Positions 23,818 through 35,912 of a stretch of DNA of 64,000 nucleotides are shown here, one piece after another. The stretch is from Cryptomeria japonica. Taxonomy: Eukaryota > Streptophyta > Pinopsida > Cupressales > Cupressaceae. Under the pieces are notes generated by a model. The model searched no databases and was not told the origin of the DNA. It saw nothing but the letters and a program-made list of their open reading frames with translations. Numbering within the stretch: the first letter of the stretch is position 1; each line of letters begins with the position of its first letter. Location: contig NC_081411.1 in the NCBI RefSeq assembly GCF_030272615.1, positions 180,876,977 through 180,940,976 of the forward strand, given 5' to 3'. The position numbers were made by a program, and so were the translations under genes.

Positions 23818-24751
23818 ATTAGTACTCTAGACTAATAATATCAAATAAATAGTTAATGTGAATAAATATTAAAAAAAAAGCTTACTTTGGAAATTTGTAG
23901 ATGATTGGATTTATAATGAAATAATCAAATAAAATGCATGTCTTAAATTTAGAAAAAAAAAGACTAAAAATATCGTGGCAAAATACTAATATCAAATATA
24001 TAAGATTAGATCTAAAAGAAAAATAATTGTTCTTTATGAAATAAGTGATTGTGTGTAAACTTGGTTCAAATCTGCACCTACACGTGATGTTCACACCCGT
24101 ATTTTTACCTTCTTGTGCAACCTCAACCTAAGTTCTTCGTATCCATATTATTCTTAGCCAAAAAAAACACGGCAGAATCGACAGCCATGTGATTCGTCAC
24201 TGATAAATATAAATATTTCAACATTGGAGAATAGCCATGTACGTTGAGGACAACTCAGGTGATCTAGTTAAGACTAAAGAATGGCGTCCGTCAGATGATG
24301 AGCTTCCTTTTCTTACTTTCTAGAAGGAACATGGAAGAGAGTGTTCACTGTAGTCTATCTAGTTACAAAACCACAAATGGACATCAATAAAGATGCTGCC
24401 CGATTCGTCTAGGATCAGAGAATTGGGTCCAAAAGCCTAGATTTTGTACTAGATTGGTGTTAGTCGTGTGCCATAATTTCGACTTTTCAATATTTGTAGA
24501 AAAGTTGGCACTAGTAAAGAAAAGGGCTGACAGCAAAAATGCGTGGGTCCTTCCTCGTAGATGTTAAATGTCGGATTGTCTTACCGACTTAAGACTTCAA
24601 ACACTGATAGTTGGACATTGTGCATTAAAGAATTCATCGTAGGTGACGCCGCGCTCTTGGAAACCCCATTCGCACTCTTTTTATCTCCACCTTACCGCTG
24701 TCATTGTCCTCTGGCTGTCGGTGTAATGATAATTTGAAATGATTGATAATG
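23818..24751. other. Intergenic, no recognised gene
   Basis: AT-rich to about 24110, then a more balanced, low-copy-looking stretch (24120-24740) with no open frame. The second half could be a host promoter or decayed gene interrupted by the LINE at 24769. I see no decisive signal. Confidence 0.5.
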
Positions 24752-24768
24752 ACTTTGATCAAACCATG
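24752..24768. repeat. 17-bp target site duplication, left copy
   Basis: ACTTTGATCAAACCATG at 24752-24768 recurs exactly at 33316-33332, 8.5 kb away. Immediately before the right copy is an A-rich tail (CCCATAAAAAATA). The pair brackets a LINE insertion. Confidence 0.88.
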
Positions 24769-24799
24769 CTTGTTAATAGGTCTAGCAAGATTTTTCCTA

Positions 24800-25240
24800 C
24801 TCTTGATGCAAAGTGTGGAGTGGTGTGGGAAGAACCGAAGTTGGTTTGGATAAAAATAAATTTTGATGGGGCTTCAATGGGGAATCTAGGAGTCTTTGGG
24901 AGCGGGTTTCATTGCGAAAAATGACGGAGTTGTTTTGGCAAGGGGAGCAAGGCATTTGTAAGATGGTGCAAATAATGAAGTAGGGCAAAAGTTGCTTTGC
25001 TTGCCTAGCAGACAAAATTTCAATCACAAAATTAAATTTGGTGGGAAACTCAAAATATTTTTAGAGGCTATTGCTAAAGGAGTTTCTCATTGTTGAAGAA
25101 TAAACAAAATTATTTATATTATTGGGCAAAGATTCAAAAAGTTTTAAGATTTTAAAATCTCACATGTGTGAAGGGAAGGTGATGCAAAAGTTGATCAATT
25201 ATCAAATAAAGGATGCGATTTAAATGTCCGAAGTGTGAGC
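24800..25240 (+). pseudogene. LINE RNase H domain, decayed
   Basis: The translation KLVWIKINFDGASMGNLG near 24838-24890 is the start of the plant RNase H-like domain found at the C terminus of LINE ORF2 (consensus WVKINFDGASRGNPG). The frame is lost near 24922, and further downstream AKVDQLSNKGCDLN (about 25180-25220) matches the end of the same domain (consensus NxxADxLANxG). Frame changes and stops make it a pseudogene. It belongs to the truncated LINE. Confidence 0.75.
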
Positions 25241-25545
25241 TCATGGAATGCTCGTAGTGAGCATGAGTGTCTAACAGTTTGATGGAGAAAATTTGAGGAA
25301 TTGGCATGTGATGTATTGCCCATGATCTTCTTCATTATTTGGAAGGATGATGTGTTTCAATACATGTGTCAGTATTAATGTGCTTTACTCAAGTTTGTCA
25401 CTATTTTTCACTCCATTGAAACTGCGTGATGAAGTGATAATAGTTGAGTTGGAGGTGGCATGAGTGGCTTGAACTTAAAAGGATGATTTGGATGCATCGT
25501 ACATCATTTAGAGGAGGGCAAATTTAAAATCATTATTGTTGCTTT

Positions 25546-26416
25546 TGTTGGAAACCAATAACACTACGAGAAGGAGGGGGGGGGTGGGGGAGAATTAGTG
25601 TTATATCGGAATAGTAAAGAAACCAATAAGCCAATCACATAAATGAGAATCATAACACATAGATTTATACGTGGAAAACCTCAAAGAGGAAAAACCACGG
25701 TGGGATTTGTGACCCACAATATCAAGACATATTACAAAATATGAGGTGCCTGCACTTGCAAGAAGGCTTACAGCCTAGAGCACACTGCTCAATCACAATA
25801 GGAGCCTCACTGACTACATAAAATTCTAGACTACAATCCGGAGAAGTGTGAAGTGCTAAGATAGCATCTTCTATGCTAGAATACAGTTTCAGTTTAAGCT
25901 TTGTCTATTCCAGTCTGAAACCCTAAACCCCTTACCGGAATAACCCTTACAATAATTTCCTCACATATATAATCTCTTTGAATAATTTTGCATCATATTA
26001 TATTCACATATCCATCACCATGTCCATTTCTCTATCTATGTGTATCAAAATGATCTATCAAACTATCCTATATACCCTATACAACTTTTTATGCCTTGTG
26101 TAGGCTTACAAAGATATATACAATATTAGATTACATGTCGGTCATATAACATAAATGTAAAAACATTAAAACAAATTGTCGATGCTTGATCCAAGATATG
26201 TCGGCCTCCAATACCGATAACCTTTACTATACCATGTCACCTTGCATTGTCAATGACCAAAGAATTCTTTTGTCCTGTCAATTCTGGTGCTGGTGTAGAA
26301 TTTGTGAAGTGCTTGTCGGTACACCATAGAATCAAAACATAAATCCGGAACACAAAATCATGTTTCCATCAATGACAACATAGTGAAACCAACTAATAGA
26401 GTGTCAATTGCCAACA
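25546..26416 (-). repeat. 3' LTR of the non-autonomous element
   Basis: 871 bp from TGTTGGAAACC to TTGCCAACA (plus orientation). It lacks a stretch of about 65 bp present near the start of the other LTR. The minus-strand polypurine tract CCAAAGGGGGAGAT adjoins it at 26417-26430. Confidence 0.9.
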
Positions 26417-26820
26417 ATCTCCCCCTTTGGCATTCATGGCAACACTCATGTGAAAAATAATCAAGGTTTCATTTGCCAGTTTCATCCTACCCTGCTCCCC
26501 CTGAGCTGAATATGCAAAATACTCCATATCTCCAAAAACTCCAAAACTCCCCCTAATGTAAACAACTCTTTTTATTCTTTTTCACATCTATACTACTCTC
26601 CCTTTAACATCAATGCCATTAAAAAAATTCTAAAAAGAATGTCAAAGAATAAGAACTGTACAATGAATATCCCAAAAAATGTCTTACCGAAGCTTGACCA
26701 ACTTCAAAATTTCTGGATAAGCTCTCTCTAGTAACTCCACATAAGTATGCTAGGTAGTTTTGAATGTGCCAAAAATAGATACAAGTCCACTCAATAAATG
26801 TGCAAAAGATTCTTTCTAAT

Positions 26821-29800
26821 TTACCTTTGTCGGTGTGGGATTTTTGGACTCACCAAGCCTCTGATACTTCTGGCTCTTTTAATTATTTTGTCTTTTTCCT
26901 TTTCAAGAGCAGAAATTTGGATCTCCAAAATTAAAATTTGACCATAAATTGATGTAGTCAATGAAATCAATCCATCAAAAGAGTTAGCAATACTTGCAAT
27001 TTTCTCTTGAGTCTCCTTTATCTTTTTATCTACATTGGCTGCAAGTATTTCAATATTACAACATACCCTATTTATATTTGTACATTGTTGCAAAGAATTT
27101 TCTATTAGGATTAGCTTCTCCTAAATATTTTTCCTCTCTGTTTCAATTACCTGATCAAAAGAAGCTCTCTTAGCTTGAGTAAATCTTTCTAGTGCTTGTT
27201 GGTCTGAGATTTGCTGTAAGGATTGAAAGTCTTTTGATATGTGCTCATTGATTTCCCCAAGCTTTCCCGATGGGCTCGCTTCATTTTCAATCTTACACTG
27301 GGACCAATCTGTGTAGAACAGTGATTGATTGATCTATAATCCCCTTATCTGTGGATCCCTCCTTCATCATTTTTTGAGAATCCATCATCATCAATTCAGT
27401 GGGACTCATTTCTGTGATGTTTTTCTTTTCAACCTAAGAAGTGTCAATTGACAATAATGATGGACCAACAACCGCTACCCTGGCGGATTCCCCTGTTTTC
27501 TCCTCTGATATTTTATCCTTTGTAACCTCCTCACTTGCACTAGTGGCTTCGCTACTTGGTGCAGTCTATGTAACTATTGGTTCCTCAATAAGAATAGTAA
27601 CCTCAACCTGTACATTTGTATCTAGAGGACAATTGTCCTCAATATTAGTATCTTGTACAATGTTAGCTTGTTCATTCTTAGTATTAACTGGTATCTCAGT
27701 ATTTGTCTGTACATCTATATTTACCGGTGGCTCAATTTCCACCATCTTAATATTTTTCAAGACTGAGGGTGAAGTACCCATAATCCCCTTTCCTTTTCCT
27801 TCAACCGAGGTATCTACAATGTCTGTCATGGTTTCTGGTGAAGTAAAGAATCCTCTGTTTTCTCCCAAAAATCTAATCCATGATTTTTGAGTTTCCTCTA
27901 TTATTTTATTCACTCTCCCTAGCATCAGACTAGTTATCCTATGTTTTCTATTGAAAAATTTTATGTCTGCCGCCTCAAGTGTCTTTTCCATTTCATCTGG
28001 AGCTATAGTAACACATATAGATAATAGATCTTGAATTTTAATGTGTTTATCTTCTTGCATAGCTGATAATCTTCTAGCATCTAACATGTTATATAACTCA
28101 GCAGGTATTTGATTTTCTACCTCTATTAAGGCCATCTTATAAATGTCCAAGTATAATAGGACCGCTTCCTCTACCTCTCTTTGTTCATCATCCTTTAAGT
28201 TTTCATAATAAAATTTAACATTCTTTAGCATGCCATCTTTAGTGATCTCATCTACCAATTTTGGAGAAGTTTTAGGTGCTATGATAGTTAAATTACCAGT
28301 TTCAATTTCTAATTCAATGTTACTCTTCTTCTTCCTCTTGGCAGTACCGAATGCAGCTACAAATGTAGCTTTAGGTTCTTGCTTCTGTGTTGGTAGCTTG
28401 ATTGTGACCTTCCTAACCGGTTGCTTCTTTGCTTGTACCTTCATTTCCTCTGGTTTCTTCCTAACAACCCTCTTAAATGCTAACAGTGTGTCATCGTCTG
28501 ATTCTGATTCTGTAGTAACAGGTTCAATATGAACTTTTGGATCCTTCCCCTTTCTATTTTTCTCCAAGATAGCATCAATTAGTGCTTTGATGTCCTTTGA
28601 GACCTTTTGCACAAATTTTCTTGCTTTTCCTTCTTGTTTCCCTCTTTTCTTCCGATTGAACTATGTTTCAATGTCTTGAGTTTTCTTTTGTGCAATACCA
28701 CAGGGCTTTTCTGCCTCATCAATTGGTGCATCAATTAACATTTTTGCATAGGCATCGAGAATCTGTGCATCCACCTCATAGCCCATTTCTTCAATCCAAA
28801 TCTTTGGGGGCTTAACTGCTTCCATGAGAGTCTCATCCTTCTTTACCATGAAGCATATGTCGGTAGAATATTTTTCTATAATATGCTCGGGTACCCTTAC
28901 CCTAGACGTTATAGATTTTTGAAATGCCTTAAAATACCCCCATATCTTATCATCTCCCTGGCTTCCTAATGCAACAATTGACTGTTTCAATTGTCTTCCT
29001 ACTGGAATGTCAAAAGCCCATTGCCTCTGTCCAGAACTGGGTGTATCATTCAGAAAAATATAACATTAGGAAAACTAACAAGTTCCCATACCGGAAAGTG
29101 CCCTTCTTCTCACCCTTAGTATTCCCTAAGTTGATTAATAACTCATCAAGCATCCAACCGCATTTACATTATCTCTCATCATTTTGTATGCAGACAAAAT
29201 GCATGAACTGGAAACATAATTTAGTTGATTTGACTGAGTTACCTTATATCCGATAATCATGCTACCAAATTTGATGTCAGTGTCGATGATAGTACTCACT
29301 TTCATGGATCTTTTGTTAGATGTAGCGTCAGTGATCTTACTCATGAATTCGTTTAAAACTTTCTTGTCTAGATGTTTCCCTACCAATGGAAAGCCAGTGA
29401 TTGCCCGGATGGATTCCTTGGTGATTTTGTAAGGTCTGTTTAGCCATATAAATTCCCCATGTACTCTACTCAGTAGATATTTGATTATCTCATCCTCAAA
29501 CTCTGAAATATCCAGAATTCATGTAAACCCTAGGTCTTCAATATATTTATATGACAATTTGATCTTTCTAGATTCTCCCATTAGCTCACTCATATACATT
29601 GCCTTAATTTTTTAAGTTCCCAAGTCCTCCATATGACAATGAATATATGCCTTGACATCCTCTACATACACAACTCCCTTCGGAATATGAGAAAATGCTC
29701 CAACCGAATCTTCCAGGGTAGCCACATGTGGATACTGCTTGAAAATTGGCCTAGGGTAGTCCTTGACCTCTACTACAGTTGGGTTCACAACAAAAATAGG

Positions 29801-29866
29801 AATAAAAGATGATCCCACTTCCATGTTTAAAGATAAATACCTTTTGATCACTCTCGGTGAAAACAT
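26821..29866 (-). pseudogene. Unrecognised accessory coding region of the non-autonomous element
   Basis: Minus-strand coding region, broken, with no family I recognise. The most open part (27566-28612) is rich in Lys/Glu/Asp, with a basic patch (RKKPEEMKVQAKKQPVRKV) and a helical middle portion around YYENLKDDEQREVEEAVLLY. Nearby parts include KFGSMIIGYKVTQSNQLNYV. The 26821-27093 part (EIQISALEKEKDKIIKRA) looks coiled-coil. It sits where pol would be in a coding copia element. It could be an element-specific capsid or targeting protein, or captured host sequence; function unknown. Confidence 0.6.
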
Positions 29867-30293
29867 TCAACAAATTTTTCCAGATGCCAGTGAAATCACT
29901 CAAGAAGAAATCTGATTGCTCTGAATTACCTTTGATGGCACTTAGTCACTCTGAATCGCTCTGAATGCAGGGTGATTAACAATAAAGTGTATTCGACCTT
30001 TTAACCTTTGAGAAAAACCCTAATCTTCCATTGACATAAATGACTACTGGTGAAAGATACCAGATCTCGCTCAAAACATATCCATGCTAGATAATCCTTT
30101 CCAATATCTGGAACATCTTCCATAACCTCTTCCTAGCTTATATGCAGTATCTTCATGAATTTTTCCTACCCCTAAGGCATGTGTCTTAGATATCAAATGA
30201 GCTTCCTATCAATGCAAGAGCAGCCTCTTTTACCAGATAAGTAACTGGGACATTCTCATCTAATGATTGTTCTTCAGTCTTCCTAAACCATCT

Positions 30294-31388
30294 CTAAGTA
30301 TGATCTTGCTGGATTTCACTAACCTTCTCTTTTCCTTTCTCATTTGTTCCTCCATTACTAACTGGTGGATTTCTACTTCTACAGAACTTAGCAATATGTC
30401 CAACCTTATTACATGCATAACATGTAACATTATTCTTTTGAATTACTTTGCTAAAACTGGTGAAATTGCTTGACCTGCACTGATTAGCCATATGTCCAAA
30501 TTTTCCACATGCATAGTATTTTATATTCATTCTGCAATATTTTGTCTTATGACCAAAATTATTGTATTTAAAACATTTATCGGGTGCAGAATCAGGGTTC
30601 CGATTTGCTATGTTTCTACATTGTCTAGCCATGTGACCAAATCTATTGCAAACAAAAACATCTACCATTGAATTTATAGGCATTGAATTATCTTACCATT
30701 GCCTTATGGGTTTGATCTTCATTAGCAGTACCAGAACTCTGTCCTTTCTCAAATCCAAGTCCACTAGAATCTCCAATCTTCCTTTGTCTCGTCAATAAAT
30801 CATCAAGCTATGTCAAGCTAATCTTGAAAAAAAATTTGTACTCACTTGTAGCAGTTAAATATTCTCTTAGTATTATCATTTGTCTCTCAATCTCTTTCTC
30901 ATTACTATGAAATTGTACCAAATCAGTTCTCAACATATCATTTTCATGAAACAACCTACCACAAATTTGTTCTTCAAGGATACAACAAGATTTTCTTCAT
31001 TTTTCTTAAGGTCCTCAATCTCCTTAGGCATCCTCATAGTTATAACTTGTATTTTATTCTTCATAACCATGTTCTCCTAACTCAATTTCTGACATTGTTC
31101 CTTAGGTGCATCTTTCTCTTCATCATCCTGACTTTGCAAAAGTTCCTTCCTTCTATCTTGAACAGATGATAGCCTCTCTTGTAGGACAAGAATGAATTCC
31201 TTAGCATAATTCAATTCATCTTGTAGCTTTAAGTTATTCAACCTTTTAGCATCATAATCTTCAAGTGCCATCTCAAGTTGCTTCTCCAAACCCATATTCA
31301 AGGATTTTGGTTTCGGGATCTTCCTCAAGCTGTTAAACTTCCTTCGAGGCACAAGGCTTTGATACCAATTGTTGGAAACCAATAACAC
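30294..31388 (-). pseudogene. Gag-like region: coiled coil and four CCHC zinc knuckles
   Basis: The N-terminal segment (about 31077-31388) is predicted coiled coil (LEKQLEMALEDYDAKRLNNL). Downstream (30294-30683) are four zinc-knuckle-like repeats: CNRFGHMARQC, CFKYNNFGHKTKYC, CGKFGHMANQC and CYACNKVGHIAKFC. Copia Gag proteins usually carry one knuckle, so four is unusual. The region is a fossil with breaks. Confidence 0.75.
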
Positions 31389-32309
31389 TAAGATGGGGGG
31401 TTAATCAATGTTATACCAAAATAGTATATTTTATCCTTATTAGAACATACATACACCAACCGGTATACTAGTACATATAGAATTGAAAGAAGTAAAGAAA
31501 TCAATAAGTCAATCACATAAATGAGAATCATAACACATAGATTTATATGTGGAAAACCTCAAAGAGGAAAAACCACAGTGGGATTTGTGACCCACAATAT
31601 CAATCCACTTAACATATGAAGAGATGTTACAAAATTTGAGGGGCCTGCAATGCAAGAAGGCTTACAGCCTAGAGCACACTGCTCAATCATAATAGGAGCC
31701 TCATTGACTACATAAAATTCCAGACTACGATCCGGAGAAGTGTGAACTCTAAGATAGCATCTTCTATGCCAGAATACAGTTTTGGTTTAAGCTCTATCTA
31801 TTTCGGTTTGAAACCCTAAACCCCTTACCGGAATAACCCTTGCAATAGTTTCCTCACATATATAATCTCTCTGAATAATTTCGCATCATATTTCATTCAC
31901 ATAGCCATCACCATGTCCATTTCTCTATCTATGTGTATCAAAATGATCTAGAAAACTAGCCTATATACCCTATACAACTTTTCATGCCTTATGTCGGCTT
32001 ACAAACATATATACAATATCATATTACATGTCAGTGAGATAACATAAATGTATAAATAATAAAACAAATTGCCGATGCAGGATCCAAGATATGTGGGCCT
32101 CCAATACCGCTAACCTTTACTATACCATGTCGGCATGCATTGTCGATGACCAAAGAAGTCTTATGTCTTACCGATGCCAGTGCCAGTATAGAATCTGTGA
32201 AGTGCCTACCGGTACACCATAAAATCAAAACATGAAGCCACAACACAAAATTATGTTGCCATCAATGACAACATAGTGAAACCAACCAATAGAGTGTTAA
32301 TTGCCAACA
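31370..32309 (-). repeat. 5' LTR of the non-autonomous element
   Basis: 940 bp, TGTTGG...CCAACA. Directly inside it the minus strand reads TGGTATCAAAG, a tRNA-Met-type primer site (about 31359-31369). Confidence 0.9.
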
Positions 32310-33601
32310 GATCTGGCAAGGGGTCAGGTGGAGCCATTTAGATAAACAAGAGGGTGATCTTTTATCTTTTCCATAGTGGAGGTGTCTAAATAAAGCCTCA
32401 AACAACAACATGAAGAAATTCGAATAGTGCATTGCTAGTAGTCATGGAAGCGAATTTTTCGCTTCACTCTATTAAGTAACAACTTGTATTTTTTGAAAGG
32501 TGTCTAGAAAAAGGTTGGAGGGCATATTTAAAGTTGATGATCCCTCTATTTGACAAAGCATGTAAGTGTTGCTAGGAGAAGAGTATCTACAGTCAAAATT
32601 TTCTTATGGGATAAATGCTAACATAATTTTCATGATGGTTGCATGGGGTTTGTCATTTGGGACAAAGAAGGAGGTGATTTGGGTGGCAAAATCTCGCATA
32701 CCAGACCACTCTTTCTATTGTTTGATCTCTTTGATGGCATGAGCTATGGTGGGAAGAGGCTTGAGGTGTCCATTTGGTGAAGGAATCATGACAGAGGGGA
32801 ATGACGTGCAGGTTGGACCCTTTATTCTCTAGAATTATGGTGCAGATCAAGAAAACAAGACATAGGAGGCACGGGTGGGATTGGGAGGCCCTGAAAGAAT
32901 TCATCCATGAGAAGGAGATAAATATTTGAATGGCACGGGAAAAGAAGTAGAAGGACGAGAAAAACATGACCGAATTTTCTCTGGAGGATTACTAGATCAA
33001 TGGCCTAGGTAAAATGAAAATAAAAATATAGATTGTCCATAGCTTTTTGCTATATTTTGTTTAAAATATTATGTATAATTGGCACTATTAAATTTGTAGT
33101 TTGTAAAAGTGGCTGAAAGCCAAATTTGGGTGGTGGGATAATGAACTATAGCAGTATATTCTCTATAGGTGGGTAGTTTTGGGGTTCTGAATGGCATATG
33201 TGGCAGGGTCTATGACAGTGTTAGGGGTTAATCCCTAATTTTGGTTATTTCAAATAAGTTAATGTATGAACCACTTTAATATTAATATAAAACTATCAAT
33301 TACCCATAAAAAATAACTTTGATCAAACCATGAGATGAAGGAAATTTAAATGATGAATAGGCTTTATCCACAAGTAGCGATTGTGATAGTTAACAATTCT
33401 TCAAGTTTTTAATGCTTCATTCCTCTTGAAATTGAAGATACCAATCACATATCCTAATATTTAATCTCAAAATATAAATTTAAATTCCACTTACTATAGA
33501 AATTATAAGCATGTTCCATTTTTACTTTAGCAAACTATAGACCAACATTTTTACTTTTATTTAAATAACATTTATTTTTCTAGTTGACATATTCCATATC
33601 C

Positions 33602-33673
33602 ATTCTAGTCATTAGAGGAAGACATTATAAACATTGGATTCTAGTCATTAGAGGAAGACATTATAAAGATTGG
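33602..33673. repeat. 36-bp tandem duplication
   Basis: ATTCTAGTCATTAGAGGAAG and the 16 bases after it occur at 33602-33637 and 33638-33673 with one difference. It lies in an otherwise undescribed stretch (33333-33860) where I see no gene. Confidence 0.85.
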
Positions 33674-33899
33674 ATGGTTTATGGCCCATGGTTTAATATT
33701 TTAGTTATAGATAAAAGCGTTCAAATCAAACACTCTAGTGAAATTTTCATTTGCAAGAATTTTGTGATTATTGCACATTTTCTAAGGAGTACTAAATATT
33801 CAAACCATTGCTCCAATCTCTTGATGTCCCTTCCTTGTATTCAAAGTTTCTTTTGGGTGGTTTAAATCCTAATTTATTTTTAAATTTTTATTAGTTGGA

Positions 33900-34301
33900 G
33901 TTTTGATGCAAAAATAGACATATACAATATCTAAATGATAAGTCCAACATTCAATCACCTTCATCATCCTTTTCCCATAAATTGATGATAGTATAATATC
34001 TTGGCCTCAAATCTTATTAAATTGTGGGGTTAAGTGGAACTTCTTCCATTTATTTATCTTGACACCTTTTAAAGCTTTAGGGATTCACATAATCAGAATA
34101 CCCCTAGAAGAACCATTAACAGGGCTAATGCAAAAGTTCATCATAGACCATCATTTTAGTAACTTTAGAAAAAACAAACTCATACATTTTAACATCCTAC
34201 AAAGGAATATTACCATCTTTATTATCTAAAAGAGTACACTTCAAGATGTTCTATTTGTGAGGGCTATTAAGCCCTCTTATATTCGATGATAAAATCTTCA
34301 T
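33900..34301 (-). pseudogene. LINE ORF2 endonuclease N-terminus, decayed
   Basis: From the ATG at 34301 (minus strand) the translation begins MKILSSNIRGLNSPHK, matching the start of plant LINE apurinic-type endonucleases (consensus MKILSWNIRGLN). Further on, GILIM and later ILSSIYGK fit the same domain. Stops and frame changes follow, so it is non-functional. Confidence 0.65.
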
Positions 34302-34699
34302 TGTTTTGATTTTTTAGGCCTTGATATACTATTAAGGGTTGCTTGTTTTCCCATAACTATTTCCCTGCTTGCTTCCCTTTTATTGTTTTGAAAATATTAA
34401 TTTCCTTGAGTCACTCCTTACTTCAACTTTTTTTCAGTTTATTATTTGTCATTGTTGCTCATCAAGGTCCAATTTAACTCTTGGTTGATTGAGGGAGGAC
34501 TCTCAAGGGGGATAGTGGAAGTAGCATCTCCACTATGTTTTATGATTCTAATAATACATAGGATTCATCCATGTTAGGGTTAAATTCCTTCAATAATGAC
34601 TCTTCTTTTTTCATACTGACTACAGGCTGTTTCTCAAGTCTTGCCTCTAACAAAGCTTGATGGATCTATCCTTCCAATTTTGATTATTTAGAATCAATT

Positions 34700-35912
34700 T
34701 ATTATAATATTTACCTCAGCATCTAGGCTCCCCTTGTTCTTCTCCTATTGTTTCAAGTATTTCCTCTTGCATTTCACCTTCTTCCAAGGTTGTAAGTGGA
34801 GGGATAAAAATATTCTCTAACTCAAAAGAGAAAGAGGGAGTAGTAGCTCTATAGATAGAGTAATTCACCTTGGGAGAATTGTATCCTCTTAGGAACCTTC
34901 CTTTGACTATGAGATTGGACAAGATTTCTTGATTCTTTACTAGGGGAGTCCTTTACAATTTATTTATCATTCTTATTTAGTTTTAAAGTTGCATAGATTC
35001 TACATTTATCTACAAGATGACAAAATCTATTACAATTTTGATAGAACAAGCTACCATTTTCATATATGTTGGGTTGACACCATTTACCCAACTTGGAGAT
35101 CAAGATAATATTTTAATATAATGGATTATTCACAACAACATAAACACAAAACCTAGCAAAGACTAGATGGAATTTTAGCGGGGTTACTTTATCAATGATG
35201 ACTAAAACCCTAAGGAGTATACAATTATTTTAATATTGCTTAGGCTCTAATACTCTAGGGGTGGGCTAGGAAGGTGAATGTAGGCAGGTGTAATGCTTCC
35301 AAGATTAGGAATAGGGTCAAACCTAACTTTCCACTTATAGAGGGAGAGGTCATTACCCTATCCTTTATTAAAAATCAATGTCTTTTTAAGATTACTTTGA
35401 ACTTATCTTCTTTAATAGTAAATATAAATAAGAGCAATCAATATTTTATTTTATTAGATTACACAATTCCTTTCAACTTCTAAATATTAAAGGCCCATTG
35501 TCCAACTAGATGAATATTAGGTCTAAATGAAAAAAAAATACCAATAAGGTCCTTTCAAAACTCTAGAGTGCATTAATTTATGAAAGAATCTACGATAGAT
35601 ACCTTGATAACTTTTGCATATACATTGATAAAAGAGGAAGTGGAATTGTTCAAGAATCTTGGATTTCCTCTAATACATTTTTCCACCCAAGAAGTGGGGT
35701 CCACTCTATCAAATAATGGTTCTACTTTTGAGAGGTCTCAATTTTCCTCCAAGCAAACTGTAACACCTTTTAGTAGAAACAAAGGAGGACTTATTAGATA
35801 CAAGAGTATCTTTCATTGTTGTCTTATCTATTGATCCTATATCAACATAGTCTCCTAGGTTAAGATTTGTGTCTTGGAGAGCCCTCAAGGAGTCATCCTC
35901 CATGATTATCAT
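34700..35912 (-). pseudogene. LINE ORF1 (DUF4283-like), decayed
   Basis: Minus-strand translation around 35040-35180 gives LVFARFCVYVVVNNPL and then SKLGKWCQPNIYENGS followed by CNRFCHLVDKC, the DUF4283 end and zinc-knuckle layout of plant LINE ORF1. A C-terminal part lies at 34716-34922 (SNLIVKGRFLRGYNSP). Several frame losses; no intact ORF. Confidence 0.6.

Larger units (their letters stand above)
25546..32309 (-). mobile_element. Non-autonomous LTR retrotransposon (copia-like LTRs, gag-like and unknown ORFs, no visible pol)
   Basis: A 6.76-kb minus-strand element with LTRs of 871 and 940 bp, TGTTGG...CCAACA ends, a tRNA-Met-type primer site and a purine tract. Its ~5-kb interior encodes a coiled-coil gag-like segment, four zinc knuckles and a large unrecognised acidic/basic protein, but I see no reverse transcriptase, RNase H or integrase motif. 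The interior has many breaks (roughly eight or more). The LTRs differ by several percent by eye (perhaps 6-8%), so it is old. Flanking 5-mers (GCTTT / GATCT) match only weakly. Confidence 0.85.
24769..33315 (+). mobile_element. 5'-truncated LINE, split by a later LTR-element insertion
   Basis: A LINE copy whose two parts, 24769-25545 and 32310-33315, are separated by the LTR element at 25546-32309. The left part encodes a decayed RNase H domain, the right part looks like 3' untranslated sequence ending AAACTATCAATTACCCATAAAAAAT. A 17-bp duplication flanks the whole. Without the insertion the LINE fragment is about 1.8 kb. The LTR element must be younger than the LINE. Confidence 0.82.
33860..35912 (-). 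mobile_element. Degraded L1-type LINE (ORF1 and start of ORF2)
   Basis: Minus-strand LINE fragment in the order ORF1 (about 35900-34700) then ORF2 endonuclease start (34301 downwards). Reverse transcriptase and 3' tail are not visible, so the copy is 3'-incomplete. No target duplication was identified, and both ends are approximate. It is heavily decayed and lies in the opposite orientation to the other LINE copies in the window. Confidence 0.65.

Noticed and set aside
24120-24740. Possible host gene promoter or exon interrupted by the LINE
   Set aside because: No open frame, splice pattern or motif to support it.
27441-27890. 149-codon frame on the plus strand
   Set aside because: Antisense to the more open minus-strand coding region of the non-autonomous LTR element.
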